Shown here: positions 1-7,763 of the stretch, piece after piece | Position numbering within the stretch: the stretch's first letter is position 1 | How the letters are laid out: each line of letters begins with the position of its first letter | Assembly (NCBI GenBank): GCA_012511315.1 | Contig: JAAZGI010000053.1 | Coordinates: 1-18,339 of the forward strand | Reading direction: 5' to 3' | DNA from: Clostridium sp. | GTDB lineage: Bacteria; Bacillota; Clostridia; Clostridiales; Clostridiaceae | Length of the DNA stretch: 18,339 nt | Notes under the pieces: generated by a model | Seen by the model: the letters and a program-made list of their open reading frames with translations, nothing else | Database searches by the model: none | Told to the model about the DNA's origin: nothing | Translations under genes and position numbers: made by a program

Positions 1-67
1 AAAGTCTTGAGCGAACCTATTTTCTCAAAATTATCCTCAGCGATTAAAATTTAAACTTAAACGGACG

Positions 68-91
68 AAGGAACTCCCTTGAGAGTCCCTT
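68..91 (-). terminator. Possible weak terminator downstream of secA
   Basis: Read on the minus strand, a 9-bp stem (AAGGGACTC with GAGTTCCTT, one G-T wobble) closes a 6-base loop, 43 bases after the secA stop. The bases after it are only moderately T-rich and lack a clean T-run, so this may be a weak terminator or simply a 3' UTR hairpin. Confidence 0.35.
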
Positions 92-134
92 AATCTGCTG
101 ATAAACCCCGGATTATGAGAATTGATAGGCAAAT

Positions 135-2648
135 TTAGTTTCGCCCACTCCGACCGTGGCAATTTTTATACTTTTTACCTGATCCGCATGGACAGGGATC
201 ATTTCGACCGACCTTCTTCTCTTTACGAACCTTCGGTTCATTTGGCAAAGAATCCTCCTGATTGGTTGCAGTTTCTTTGGCAACCTGTTCCCGTTCAATA
301 TCTTCTTGTGTTCTAATTTCGACATTTAAGATAAACCGTGTGGTTTCCTCATCAATGGTATCAATCATTTCATTAAACATATCCGTTCCTTCAAACTGAT
401 ATGCCTGAACAGGATCCTGCTGTTTATAAGCTCGCAGACCAATTCCTCGTTTGAGGCGATCCATATTATCAATGTGATCCATCCATTTGTTGTCAACTAC
501 CCGAAGTAAAACAACCCGCTCTAATTCACGAATTTGATCCGGATACTTTTCCTGCTTTTCTTGGTACTTCGCCATAGCTGCTTCCAAGTAGTGGGCTTTA
601 ATGGCTTCTGTTTCCTTGGCCATCAGTTCAGCTACTGGCGTCGCTTTTGGTTGAGCAATCATAACCTGCATAAAGCGAGCTAGACTTGCGTAATCCTCTT
701 CAGTGTCTTGTCCATCTTGAAGGAAGCGTACCACTGTGGCATCAACTGAACGCTCAATCATGGCCTTGATATCATCAGAGATATTTTTACCCTGCATGAC
801 TTCACGACGCTGACGGTAAATAATTTCACGCTGTTGGTTCATAACGTCATCGTATCCCAGCAACTGTTTACGAGCATCGAAGTTATTTCCTTCAACTTTC
901 TTTTGTGCATTTTCGATGGCACTTGAAACCATCTTAGACTCAATGGCTTCATCATCACCAAGTCCTAGTTTAGAAACCCGATTCTTCAAGGTTTCGCCAC
1001 CAAAGATTCTCATGAGATCATCCTCAAGAGATATATAGAAGCGAGACTCACCTGGGTCACCTTGACGACCGGCTCGACCACGGAGCTGGTTATCAATCCG
1101 TCGAGCTTCATGCCGTTCAGTACCTAAAATCTTAAGTCCACCTAATTCAACAACACCTTCGCCCAGCTTAATATCTGTACCACGTCCGGCCATATTGGTG
1201 GCGATGGTGACCGCACCTTTTTCACCGGCATGGGAAACAATTTCAGCTTCCTTATCATGGTAGCGAGCATTCAAGACTTGATGTGGAATTTGGACTCGTT
1301 TTAGAAGTTCAGATACGAGCTCTGACTTTTCAACCGATGTGGTACCAACCAAGATGGGTTGCCCCGTTTGATAGGTTTCAGCAATTTCTTGCACTAAGCC
1401 TCTGTATTTTCCTTCTACTGTTTTATAAACTAAATCTGGCTGGTCTTTACGAATTAATGGCATATTAGTTGGGATAACCACAACGTCTAGGTTATAAGTA
1501 GAACGGAATTCATTCTCTTCTGTAAGTGCCGTACCGGTCATACCTGATAATTTATTATACATACGGAAATAGTTCTGGAAGGTAATAGTAGCCAATGTCT
1601 TGGATTCTTTTAAAACATCCACGTTTTCTTTAGCTTCAATCGCTTGATGTAACCCATCAGAATAACGTCGACCTTCCATTAGCCGGCCTGTAAAGGAGTC
1701 AACGATCACAATCTCGCCGTCTTTAACCATATAATCCTTGTCTGCTTTAAAAAGACTATTAGCTTTTAAGGACTGGTTAATATGGTGCTGTAATTCCATA
1801 TGACTGGTGTCACCAAAGTTATCCAGATTAAAGTATTTCTCCACCTTGTTGATTCCATCTTCTGTTAAAATTGCAGAATGAGCTTTTTCATCCACTGTGT
1901 AATCAACTTCATTTTTTAAGCGCTTAACAAATAAATCGGCAACTTTGTACATTTCCGTACTCTTGTCGCCTTCTCCAGAGATAATTAAGGGGGTTCTAGC
2001 CTCATCAATCAAGATGGAGTCCACCTCATCCACGATGGAGAAGTTAAGCTTGCGTTGAACCATATCTTTTTCATAAACCACCATGTTATCTCTTAAATAG
2101 TCAAAACCAAATTCATTGTTGGTTCCATAAGTGATATCACATAGATAGGCTTCGCGACGCTCTTCATTCGTCAAGCCATGAAGAATAATCCCAGTAGATA
2201 AGCCCAAGAAGTTATAAAGTTCACCCATCCATTCCCCTTGCAACTTTGCCAAGTAATCATTGACCGTTACAACGTGAACACCGTTTCCAGTTAGACCATT
2301 TAAATAAGAAGGTAGTGTTGCCACTAAAGTCTTACCTTCACCAGTTTTCATTTCAGCGATTCGTCCTTGATGCAAAACAATTCCACCAATTAGCTGAACA
2401 TCAAAATGACGCATGCCCAACACTCGGACAGATGCTTCTCTTACGGTTGCAAATGCTTCCACCAAAATATCATCTAAGGTTTCACCTTTTTCTAAGCGTT
2501 CTTTAAATTCAATTGTTTTATGTTGTAATTCTTCATCGGATAACTTTTGAAATTCAGGCTCTAGGTTGTTTATCTGATTGACTAGCGGTTGAATCCGCTT
2601 AACCTCGCGGTCTGAGTAAGTTCCGAATAGTTTGTCTAATAGTCCCAT
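135..2648 (-). CDS. secA: Preprotein translocase ATPase SecA
   Basis: SecA is the ATPase motor that pushes unfolded preproteins through SecYEG; it cycles between the cytosol and the inner face of the membrane. The Q-motif-like GMRHFDVQL lies near residue 80, Walker A (GEGKT) at about 103-107, the DEVD Walker B at about 207-210 followed by the [11 protein letters not shown] block, and NMAGRGTDI and [10 protein letters not shown] in the second motor domain. The C-terminus carries the zinc and SecB-type motif [14 protein letters not shown]. The start chosen here gives 837 residues (MGLLDKLFG), normal for clostridial SecA. It has GGAGG about 7 bases upstream, whereas the in-frame ATG 30 bases earlier has no ribosome binding site. 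No prfB start follows within the 134 bases to the window edge. Function is certain. Confidence 0.98.
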   Translation of the reverse strand: MGLLDKLFGTYSDREVKRIQPLVNQINNLEPEFQKLSDEELQHKTIEFKERLEKGETLDDILVEAFATVREASVRVLGMRHFDVQLIGGIVLHQGRIAEMKTGEGKTLVATLPSYLNGLTGNGVHVVTVNDYLAKLQGEWMGELYNFLGLSTGIILHGLTNEERREAYLCDITYGTNNEFGFDYLRDNMVVYEKDMVQRKLNFSIVDEVDSILIDEARTPLIISGEGDKSTEMYKVADLFVKRLKNEVDYTVDEKAHSAILTEDGINKVEKYFNLDNFGDTSHMELQHHINQSLKANSLFKADKDYMVKDGEIVIVDSFTGRLMEGRRYSDGLHQAIEAKENVDVLKESKTLATITFQNYFRMYNKLSGMTGTALTEENEFRSTYNLDVVVIPTNMPLIRKDQPDLVYKTVEGKYRGLVQEIAETYQTGQPILVGTTSVEKSELVSELLKRVQIPHQVLNARYHDKEAEIVSHAGEKGAVTIATNMAGRGTDIKLGEGVVELGGLKILGTERHEARRIDNQLRGRAGRQGDPGESRFYISLEDDLMRIFGGETLKNRVSKLGLGDDEAIESKMVSSAIENAQKKVEGNNFDARKQLLGYDDVMNQQREIIYRQRREVMQGKNISDDIKAMIERSVDATVVRFLQDGQDTEEDYASLARFMQVMIAQPKATPVAELMAKETEAIKAHYLEAAMAKYQEKQEKYPDQIRELERVVLLRVVDNKWMDHIDNMDRLKRGIGLRAYKQQDPVQAYQFEGTDMFNEMIDTIDEETTRFILNVEIRTQEDIEREQVAKETATNQEDSLPNEPKVRKEKKVGRNDPCPCGSGKKYKNCHGRSGRN

Positions 2649-2915
2649 TTCATCCTCCGTGGATTGCTTTCTACACACTTTTTCACACTCTACATTATAG
2701 CATCATTGTCTGTCCAATGGAAACCTTATCCCCTTCGATAATTGACTCTGGCTCTAAGTTTGATGCCGTAATATACTCTATTGTTATATCATTACACTAA
2801 ATGTTTTACTTAATAAATATTAGTGAGCTTATTTCATTATGCCAAGGCTCTATGAAAAGAATATAAAAATTGTAAAATCTATTTGTTTTAATATTAAGCA
2901 AAAAAACTATCCAAC
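2649..2915. other. AT-rich intergenic region between hpf and secA
   Basis: The full gap between the two genes is 323 bases. Apart from the secA promoter and leader, and the hpf terminator just outside this interval, I see no gene here. A 6-bp inverted repeat (CACTAA at 2795-2800 with TTAGTG at 2820-2825, 19-base spacer) is present but too weak to assign. Confidence 0.5.
2694..2723 (-). promoter_or_regulatory. Probable secA promoter (sigma-A type)
   Basis: On the minus strand the -10 is TATAAT (2694-2699), preceded by TG one base upstream (extended -10). A TTTCCA -35 (2718-2723) matches TTGACA at 4 of 6 positions with 18-bp spacing. It lies about 45 bases upstream of the secA start codon. Confidence 0.6.
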
Positions 2916-2953
2916 AAAAAGCATCACAGCCCCCAGAATATTTCCGGGGGCTG
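2916..2953 (-). terminator. Rho-independent terminator of hpf
   Basis: An 8-bp GC-rich stem (CAGCCCCC with GGGGGCTG) can be extended inside by GAA/TTC after one mismatch. It begins 18 bases past the hpf stop and is followed on the minus strand by TGATGC and five T residues. Confidence 0.75.
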
Positions 2954-2971
2954 CGCTTGCAGTGATTGAAC

Positions 2972-3517
2972 TTAAATACCTGCACGTTCAATCAAACCAT
3001 AATTACCATCTTTGCGTCGATAGATCACACTAGTTATACCATCAATGTCTTCAAAGATAAAAAAGTCATGGCCGAGCATTTCCATTTGAAGAATTGCTTC
3101 TTCTTCGGTCATGGGTTTCAGCTCAAAACTCTTCGTACGTACTATCTTCGGTTCATCTGAATCATAATCAGCTTCATCTTCAAAAGCCTCTTCATTAAAG
3201 CTTGGATGTCGTACGGATCCTTGGGTGTGACGCTTCTCAATCTTTGTTTTATACTTTCTGAGTTGTCGTTCCAATTTATCAACGACTTTATCAACGGATT
3301 TGTGCATATCATCCGAGGTTTCCTCAGCTCGTAAAATCAAACCATTGAATGGTATCAATACTTCCACTTTAAAATTCGTCCTTTTAATCGTGGACATGGT
3401 GACTTTGGCCTCAGCCTCCGACTTGAAATAACGGTCCAATTTGGACAGTTTTTTCTCCATAAGTTCTTCTAATGCATCAGAATTTTTCATGTCCTTGAAG
3501 TATATTGATACTTTCAT
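2972..3517 (-). CDS. hpf: Long-form ribosome hibernation promoting factor
   Basis: This is the long HPF of the Bacillota type. The N-terminal S30AE domain (about residues 1-95) binds the decoding region of the 30S subunit. After a charged linker, the C-terminal domain (about 125-178) dimerises and joins two 70S ribosomes into an inactive 100S particle. The C-terminal block is very characteristic: VRTKSFELKPMTEEEAILQM, then MLGHDFFIF and YRRKDGNYGLIE. The start chosen gives MKVSIYFKDM, 181 residues. The GTG three codons earlier is part of the AGAGGTG ribosome binding site, so it is unlikely to be the start. The gene has its own promoter and terminator, hence is probably monocistronic; hpf next to secA is a common arrangement in Bacillota. 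Confidence 0.96.
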   Translation of the reverse strand: MKVSIYFKDMKNSDALEELMEKKLSKLDRYFKSEAEAKVTMSTIKRTNFKVEVLIPFNGLILRAEETSDDMHKSVDKVVDKLERQLRKYKTKIEKRHTQGSVRHPSFNEEAFEDEADYDSDEPKIVRTKSFELKPMTEEEAILQMEMLGHDFFIFEDIDGITSVIYRRKDGNYGLIERAGI

Positions 3518-3554
3518 TTCTGTCACCTCTCTATATTATTTTGATGTTAATTCT

Positions 3555-3583
3555 ATTTTACCTGTTATTGGGCTGAAACTCAA
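3555..3583 (-). promoter_or_regulatory. hpf promoter (sigma-A type)
   Basis: On the minus strand TTGAGT (-35, 3578-3583) and TAAAAT (-10, 3555-3560) are separated by exactly 17 bp, about 38 bases before the hpf start codon. Some Bacillota hpf genes use stress or stationary-phase sigma factors, but the elements seen here fit the housekeeping consensus. Confidence 0.72.
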
Positions 3584-3596
3584 GAAAATTGCCACA

Positions 3597-4136
3597 TCAG
3601 TCACGAATCTTCGCTCCTAGATGGTTAATTTTCTCTACATCAGTTAAATATTGTACCAAAGTAGAATTCCTGCTAACAGCTAAATAAATTTCATCTTCCA
3701 TTTCCTTCGTGATTGTTTTTGCTCGAGTCACAATATCTATGGAAGTTGGGCTGGTTAAGGTTTTCTCAAAAAACAAAACCATAAATCGTTCATTAATTAT
3801 CGTTACTTCAAAATGATTTCGGAATGTACGGTTCGCGCCTTTTCCTTTCCATTTAAAGGTATTGCGGATTCCTTCTACGGGATAATCAAACCCTAAACGA
3901 AACCGCATTTTACCATTTTTGATATACTCAACACGATCTTCTAACACCAAATCTTCACCTTTATGGCGAATATGGAAATTAAAACTCACCGTATGAATTC
4001 CGCTCTTCTGCCAAAGAGGACAACCGGAAAATTGAAGATACCAGCGTCCTTCCATGGCTAGAAGAAGGTCGTCATTTAAATTTTCTATGAACGGTTCACT
4101 ACCAAGTAAACCATCCATCTTGTTTTCATTCATCAT
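3597..4136 (-). CDS. Putative lipocalin-like protein, cytoplasmic
   Basis: This 179-residue protein has no signal peptide, lipobox or membrane segment. Near the N-terminus it has EGRWYLQF (about residues 29-36), resembling the lipocalin G-x-W-Y motif. A series of amphipathic strands follows. It then has VLFFEKT, a hairpin, and SIDIVTRAKTITKEMEDEI (about 132-150), which mirrors the bacterial lipocalin ending in which a final strand and conserved Arg lead into a C-terminal helix. I infer a beta-barrel that could bind a small hydrophobic ligand, but ligand and role are unknown. Bacterial lipocalins such as Blc are usually exported lipoproteins, so a cytosolic one would be unusual. The ribosome binding site GGGGAG lies 14 bases from this ATG, see the mini-ORF at 4133-4147. 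No clear terminator separates it from hpf. Coding is secure; the family is an inference. Confidence 0.75.
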   Translation of the reverse strand: MMNENKMDGLLGSEPFIENLNDDLLLAMEGRWYLQFSGCPLWQKSGIHTVSFNFHIRHKGEDLVLEDRVEYIKNGKMRFRLGFDYPVEGIRNTFKWKGKGANRTFRNHFEVTIINERFMVLFFEKTLTSPTSIDIVTRAKTITKEMEDEIYLAVSRNSTLVQYLTDVEKINHLGAKIRD

Positions 4137-4147
4137 CGTTTCATCAT
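4133..4147 (-). other. Possible 4-codon leader ORF (MMKR) overlapping the next start
   Basis: The purine-rich ribosome binding site GGGGAGAAG is optimally placed for ATG at 4147 or 4144, which encodes only Met-Met-Lys-Arg and stops at TGA (4135-4133). That stop overlaps the ATG at 4136 of the lipocalin-like gene as ATGA, a layout typical of translational coupling. No evidence of translation exists beyond the geometry. Confidence 0.3.
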
Positions 4148-4254
4148 CTTCTCCCCTTTTAGGGTTTCTTATTCTAGATTTTCTGTTTGGTTTGATTACT
4201 GTTTTTATTATTCTCTGTCAGAAGATTCATTCAGTCTTTCATTAAAAGCCGACC

Positions 4255-4605
4255 TTAAACATATCTCCACAAGATTTTCATCTGAACCCGTTCACCTTGC
4301 TGTTTTATTTTAACACCATAACCTTCTTCTTCAAAATGGACCATAGCTTCATTAAGGTCTCTCCAATCCACTTCGTCTAAAGAAAAAATTTCTTCCACAG
4401 AGTAGCTTTCCGGGGAACAGGCTCGGATTCGAGAATTGAACAGGTCAACCAAATCTTTATAACTAAGTTTTCTCTCCTGGGTTTCTGCCTCTGCAACTTC
4501 ATCAACTTTTCTAATGGATACCTCTAATACATCATCATCTTGAATATCTTCTGGTAGTTTAAATACAGCTTTTAATACTTCTGCCCTAATCCTTTTTTTC
4601 ATCAT
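4255..4605 (-). CDS. Hypothetical protein, 116 residues
   Basis: I do not recognise this protein. It is charged and soluble, without signal peptide or membrane segment. The first 35 residues are basic and then acidic with an alternating pattern ([21 protein letters not shown]). The middle is helical and acidic ([21 protein letters not shown]). The C-terminus reads as strands ([20 protein letters not shown]). Its start lies 20 bases inside the 3' end of deoC, in another frame, so the two are almost certainly co-transcribed and possibly translationally coupled. A weak AAAGGA precedes the tandem ATGATG start, within deoC. Whether it acts in nucleoside metabolism cannot be told from sequence. Coding is supported by the overlap, the uninterrupted frame and balanced composition. 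Confidence 0.75.
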   Translation of the reverse strand: MMKKRIRAEVLKAVFKLPEDIQDDDVLEVSIRKVDEVAEAETQERKLSYKDLVDLFNSRIRACSPESYSVEEIFSLDEVDWRDLNEAMVHFEEEGYGVKIKQQGERVQMKILWRYV

Positions 4606-5269
4606 TTCGCTTCATTTCCTTTAGTATGCTAACGCTAGCTGACACGCCCAATCGGGTGGCTCCCGCTTCGATCATTGCTAAAGTATCCTTCAGCGTGCGG
4701 ATTCCTCCGGAGGCTTTAACACCCATATCCGGACCCACTGTCTCACGCATCAGACGAACGTTTTCAATGGTGGCACCACCGGTTGAAAAGCCGGTGCTGG
4801 TCTTGACAAAATCAGCTCCTGCAGCTTGTGCAATCTTACATACTGTTCTAATCTCCTCTGAATTAAGAAGACAGGTTTCAAGAATTACTTTTGTGAGTTT
4901 TCCCTGAGCCGCATTTACCACTGCCTGAATGTCTTCGCGAACGTATTCAAAGTCACCATCTTTAACACGGCCGACATTAATCACCATGTCTATTTCATCG
5001 GCGCCTTTAAAAACCGCTTCTGCCGTTTCATAAGCTTTCGCTTCGCTGGTCATCTGCCCTAGAGGAAAACCCACAACGGTGCAGAGTTTAACATCACTAC
5101 CTTCTAGATAGTCTTTTGCTCGATCAATATTGCCTGGATTGATACAAACCGACCAAGTTTCAAACGCTTTGGCTTCCTCACAGAGGGTTTCAAGCTGTTG
5201 ATCCGTAGCATCAGCTTTTAACAAAGTATGATCCATCATCTGTGCTAATTGTTTTGTTGAATATTTCAT
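4586..5269 (-). CDS. deoC: Deoxyribose-phosphate aldolase DeoC
   Basis: DeoC splits 2-deoxy-D-ribose 5-phosphate into glyceraldehyde 3-phosphate and acetaldehyde, the last step of deoxynucleoside salvage, in the cytoplasm. The 227-residue chain has the normal length and a TIM-barrel pattern. The Schiff-base lysine is K156 in DFVKTSTGF, the proton-relay lysine is K185 in [10 protein letters not shown], and D94 in [10 protein letters not shown] matches the conserved active-site aspartate. The start has GAGGT 6 bases upstream. It is the first gene of a minus-strand unit with the 116-residue gene that overlaps its end. Other deo genes (phosphorylase, phosphopentomutase) are not in the window. The acetaldehyde product could in principle be handled by an aldehyde dehydrogenase, but the one in this window is distant and of another class. 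Confidence 0.96.
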   Translation of the reverse strand: MKYSTKQLAQMMDHTLLKADATDQQLETLCEEAKAFETWSVCINPGNIDRAKDYLEGSDVKLCTVVGFPLGQMTSEAKAYETAEAVFKGADEIDMVINVGRVKDGDFEYVREDIQAVVNAAQGKLTKVILETCLLNSEEIRTVCKIAQAAGADFVKTSTGFSTGGATIENVRLMRETVGPDMGVKASGGIRTLKDTLAMIEAGATRLGVSASVSILKEMKRNDEKKD

Positions 5270-5307
5270 ATCTATACCTCGTTTGTAGTGTTTGTGTTGA
5301 TACCTCT

Positions 5308-5313
5308 ATTATA
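5308..5313 (-). promoter_or_regulatory. -10 element of the deoC promoter
   Basis: TATAAT on the minus strand with TG one base upstream (extended -10) and no convincing -35 box. Immediately upstream is ACAG-TTAC-CTGT, a short inverted repeat (about 5314-5325) that could be an operator for a sugar or nucleoside-responsive repressor; that is speculation. Confidence 0.5.
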
Positions 5314-5441
5314 ACAGGTAACTGTATACAAAAAGTAAATGGACCTTGGTTATCAGTATCTTAAAAGTCAAATATTCCTTGATTTCACTCTAAATAATCA
5401 AACATAACTTAAATTACAAAGCCTCCTTCATACTTTTATGC

Positions 5442-5447
5442 TATAAT
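5442..5447 (+). promoter_or_regulatory. -10 element of the promoter for the 5483 gene
   Basis: TATAAT preceded by TG with one base between (TGCTATAAT) is a good extended -10, 35 bases before the ATG. No good -35 box is visible. It fires divergently from the deoC promoter. Confidence 0.55.
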
Positions 5448-5482
5448 TTTTAGATAGATTACTCGTGAAAGGAATAGATTAA

Positions 5483-5911
5483 ATGGGAATTGTAAATAAA
5501 TTTGAAGAATATCAGATGGAAACATTTATGGAGCAACATGGCGATCGTATTACGCCAGTTTATGGACGGCTTTTATCCGTAAAAATCGAACGCAAAAAGA
5601 AGTTCTTCCTGCGCCATGTGCTCGAGGTTAATCTGGTTGTTAAACCAGTTGGGTCTCGTAATGTAGCTCGCTGTAAATATAAGAAGGCTGGATTTAAAAA
5701 ACCTGAGTTCATCGATCTTCGCCAAGGTAATGAAGTTCTGGTTCAAGGCCTAAAAGGTGAGAAAAGCAAGAAAAATAAGGAATCTAGTGAAATCATTACT
5801 ATTATGAATGTGGTGAATATCACTGATCGAACACAGCTCGTTGAAGGCGACTTATCCGTTGATGAAGTGATTAAGAGCATAAAAGGCAGCATTCAACGTC
5901 AGCGTGGCTAG
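5483..5911 (+). CDS. Hypothetical basic protein, possible OB-like fold
   Basis: I do not recognise this 142-residue protein. It is rich in Lys and Arg (KIERKKKFF, CKYKKAGFKK, GLKGEKSKKNKE) with alternating hydrophobic strands. The order of strands around residues 20-110 (GRLLSVKIE, LEVNLVVKP, NVARCKYK, GNEVLVQGL, EIITIMNVVNI) resembles a small five-stranded barrel such as an OB fold, which with the basic character would suit nucleic acid binding; this is inference only. The last 30 residues look helical. There is no signal peptide or membrane segment. AAAGGA lies 9 bases before the ATG. It is monocistronic: own promoter upstream and a strong terminator 3 bases past the stop. Confidence 0.78.
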   Translation: MGIVNKFEEYQMETFMEQHGDRITPVYGRLLSVKIERKKKFFLRHVLEVNLVVKPVGSRNVARCKYKKAGFKKPEFIDLRQGNEVLVQGLKGEKSKKNKESSEIITIMNVVNITDRTQLVEGDLSVDEVIKSIKGSIQRQRG

Positions 5912-5914
5912 GTG

Positions 5915-5942
5915 AAAAAGCACCTTTTAAGGGTGCTTTTTT
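5915..5942 (+). terminator. Rho-independent terminator after the 5483 gene
   Basis: The stem AAAAAGCACC pairs with GGTGCTTTTT around a 7-base loop, ending in a T-run. It begins 3 bases after the stop codon. The A-tract on the left arm would also allow weak action on the minus strand. Confidence 0.85.
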
Positions 5943-5997
5943 CTAACGAGATTACAAATATAAACACCACCTACAAACCAGTGAAAGGAGAACCCTT

Positions 5998-7647
5998 TTG
6001 AAAGAAACAGTGTATATTACAGGACATAAAAACCCTGATACGGACTCCATTATTTCTGCAATTGCTTATGCGGAATATAAGAATAAACAAGGCTTATATC
6101 ACGCCATCCCCATACGCTTGGGAGCCATCAATCGGGAAACTGAATTCATCCTAAATTACTTTGACGTAAAAGAGCCGGATTATATGGAAACGATGAAACT
6201 TCGGGTAGGTGACCTTTCCTACGATACAACACAACCTGTGGAACCTGAAATTTCTTTGAAAATGGCTTGGAATCTTATGACGAAAAATCAAGTAAATAGT
6301 TTAATCGTTGTCGATGAAGAAGAAATTCTCAACGGGATTGTCTCCATTTCAAACGTTACTCAAAGTTATATGGACGTGTGGGACACCAATGTTCTATCTA
6401 AATCTAACACACCCACGGAAAATATCTTAGAGACCTTATCAGCGGTGCCTTTATTTGTCCCCAAAACCCCCAAGCCCATCACCGGGAAAATGGTAGTGGT
6501 TAGTCTCCGCCCAAAAGATGCTCAAGGCATGATTGAAGATGGCGATGTTGCCATCACAGGAAACCTTAAGGAGCTTCAAGAATCTGCTATCAGCGCTGGG
6601 ATTTCCTATCTAATTATCACTGGGAACCATGGCATGAAAGATGGAATACAAGAAATGGCAGAAAACCATGGTGTTACTGTCTTGCAAACCCCTTACGATA
6701 CCTTTACAGCAGCTCGACTCCTACCCCAAGCTGTTCCCATCCGTTATGTCATGACGAAAGAAGACATCGTTTATTTTAGTCAAGATGATTTTATTGAAGA
6801 AGTCTCCCCCATCATGGCAGATACTCGCTTTCGTTCCTATCCCATCGTTTCAGCAGATCGCCGGGTTTTAGGAACCTTATCGCGCTACCACCTAATTTCT
6901 TCTCGAAAGAAAAACTTGATTTTAGTGGATCACAATGAACGGAGTCAAAGCATTGATGGTTTAGAAAATGCTGAAATTCTCGAGATTATTGATCATCACC
7001 GAGTGGCTGATGTCGCCACAGGATCTCCTATCTACTTTAGGAATGAACCGGTGGGCTCAACCTCCACCATTATTGCCAATATCTTTTTTGAAAATGGCGT
7101 CCGTCCCACTAGAAAAACTGCAGGTCTTTTGTGCGCGGCAATTATCTCAGATACATTATACTTTAAGTCGCCAACATCAACCCAGATTGATCGGATGACA
7201 TTAGAGCGCCTCACCAAAATTGCAGATCTTGACACTGAAACCTTCGCCATGGATATGTTCCGAGCCGGAACGTCCTTGGATGGACGAACACCTAAAGATC
7301 TCTTGGGGCAGGATTTTAAAACCTTTACATTAAATGATCAGAAGATCGGGATTTCTCAAGTTTACTCTTTGGATTCTTCTGCCTTAAGCGGAATGAAAGA
7401 GGAGCTCTTAGAGCTGATGGATCGGCGAGCAACGGAAGCCGGTTATACCATCTTCGGATTGCTCATAACAGATATATTCAAGGAATCTTCAGAACTGATT
7501 GTTACAGGTCCTGATAAAGAATTAATTGGTAAAGCCTTTGATAAAACTCTGGAAAACAACTCCATTGATTTACCCGGCGTATTATCCCGAAAAAAACAAG
7601 TTATCCCTGTGTTAACTTCTGTAGTAATGGATCGTGCTAGAAGCTAA
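5998..7647 (+). CDS. Family II Mn-dependent inorganic pyrophosphatase with CBS and DRTGG domains
   Basis: It hydrolyses pyrophosphate to phosphate in the cytoplasm, pulling biosynthetic reactions forward. Order of parts in 549 residues: start of the DHH domain with GHKNPDTDS (9-17), CBS 1 (about 70-128), DRTGG-like domain (about 130-245), CBS 2 (about 248-303), the rest of the DHH domain with VDHNE (310-314), IDHHRV (331-336) and GSTSTIIA (353-360), then the DHHA2 domain with substrate-binding SRKKQ (530-534). This is the known CBS-PPase architecture, in which adenine nucleotides bound to the CBS pair tune activity and the DRTGG-containing forms respond to diadenosine polyphosphates. The TTG start has AAAGGAG 7 bases upstream and no nearer ATG. 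No promoter is obvious in the 55 bases after the preceding terminator. Metal-binding His and Asp residues are all present, so it should be active. Confidence 0.95.
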   Translation: MKETVYITGHKNPDTDSIISAIAYAEYKNKQGLYHAIPIRLGAINRETEFILNYFDVKEPDYMETMKLRVGDLSYDTTQPVEPEISLKMAWNLMTKNQVNSLIVVDEEEILNGIVSISNVTQSYMDVWDTNVLSKSNTPTENILETLSAVPLFVPKTPKPITGKMVVVSLRPKDAQGMIEDGDVAITGNLKELQESAISAGISYLIITGNHGMKDGIQEMAENHGVTVLQTPYDTFTAARLLPQAVPIRYVMTKEDIVYFSQDDFIEEVSPIMADTRFRSYPIVSADRRVLGTLSRYHLISSRKKNLILVDHNERSQSIDGLENAEILEIIDHHRVADVATGSPIYFRNEPVGSTSTIIANIFFENGVRPTRKTAGLLCAAIISDTLYFKSPTSTQIDRMTLERLTKIADLDTETFAMDMFRAGTSLDGRTPKDLLGQDFKTFTLNDQKIGISQVYSLDSSALSGMKEELLELMDRRATEAGYTIFGLLITDIFKESSELIVTGPDKELIGKAFDKTLENNSIDLPGVLSRKKQVIPVLTSVVMDRARS

Positions 7648-7729
7648 CAACATCAAATTCAATAGCCATCTCTTTAAGTTAAATATGATGTTCTTATTTA
7701 ATTCACTTTAAGCCCTGCCCCGAATGAGT

Positions 7730-7735
7730 TATACT
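7730..7735 (+). promoter_or_regulatory. Possible -10 element before the DUF1292-type gene
   Basis: TATACT lies 28 bases before the ATG. A TTTAAG about 17 bp upstream is a poor -35. The 116-base gap after the pyrophosphatase gene leaves room for a promoter, but the case is moderate at best. Confidence 0.38.
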
Positions 7736-7763
7736 TAAAACAACAAGAACTGCGGAGGAAAAA

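Noticed and set aside
2649..2678. N-terminal extension of SecA by 10 residues ([10 protein letters not shown])
   Set aside because: GGAGG sits inside it, correctly spaced for the internal ATG that gives the usual SecA start MGLLDKLFG.
3518..3526. GTG start for HPF giving three extra residues
   Set aside because: The GTG is part of the AGAGGTG ribosome binding site of the ATG at 3517, where family proteins start.
5314..5325. ACAG-TTAC-CTGT as a definite operator
   Set aside because: Only four paired bases per arm; noted under the deoC promoter but not listed as a site.
7649..7692. AACATCA/TGATGTT inverted repeat after the pyrophosphatase gene as a terminator
   Set aside because: The 7-bp AT-rich stem has a loop of about 30 bases and no T-run; too weak.
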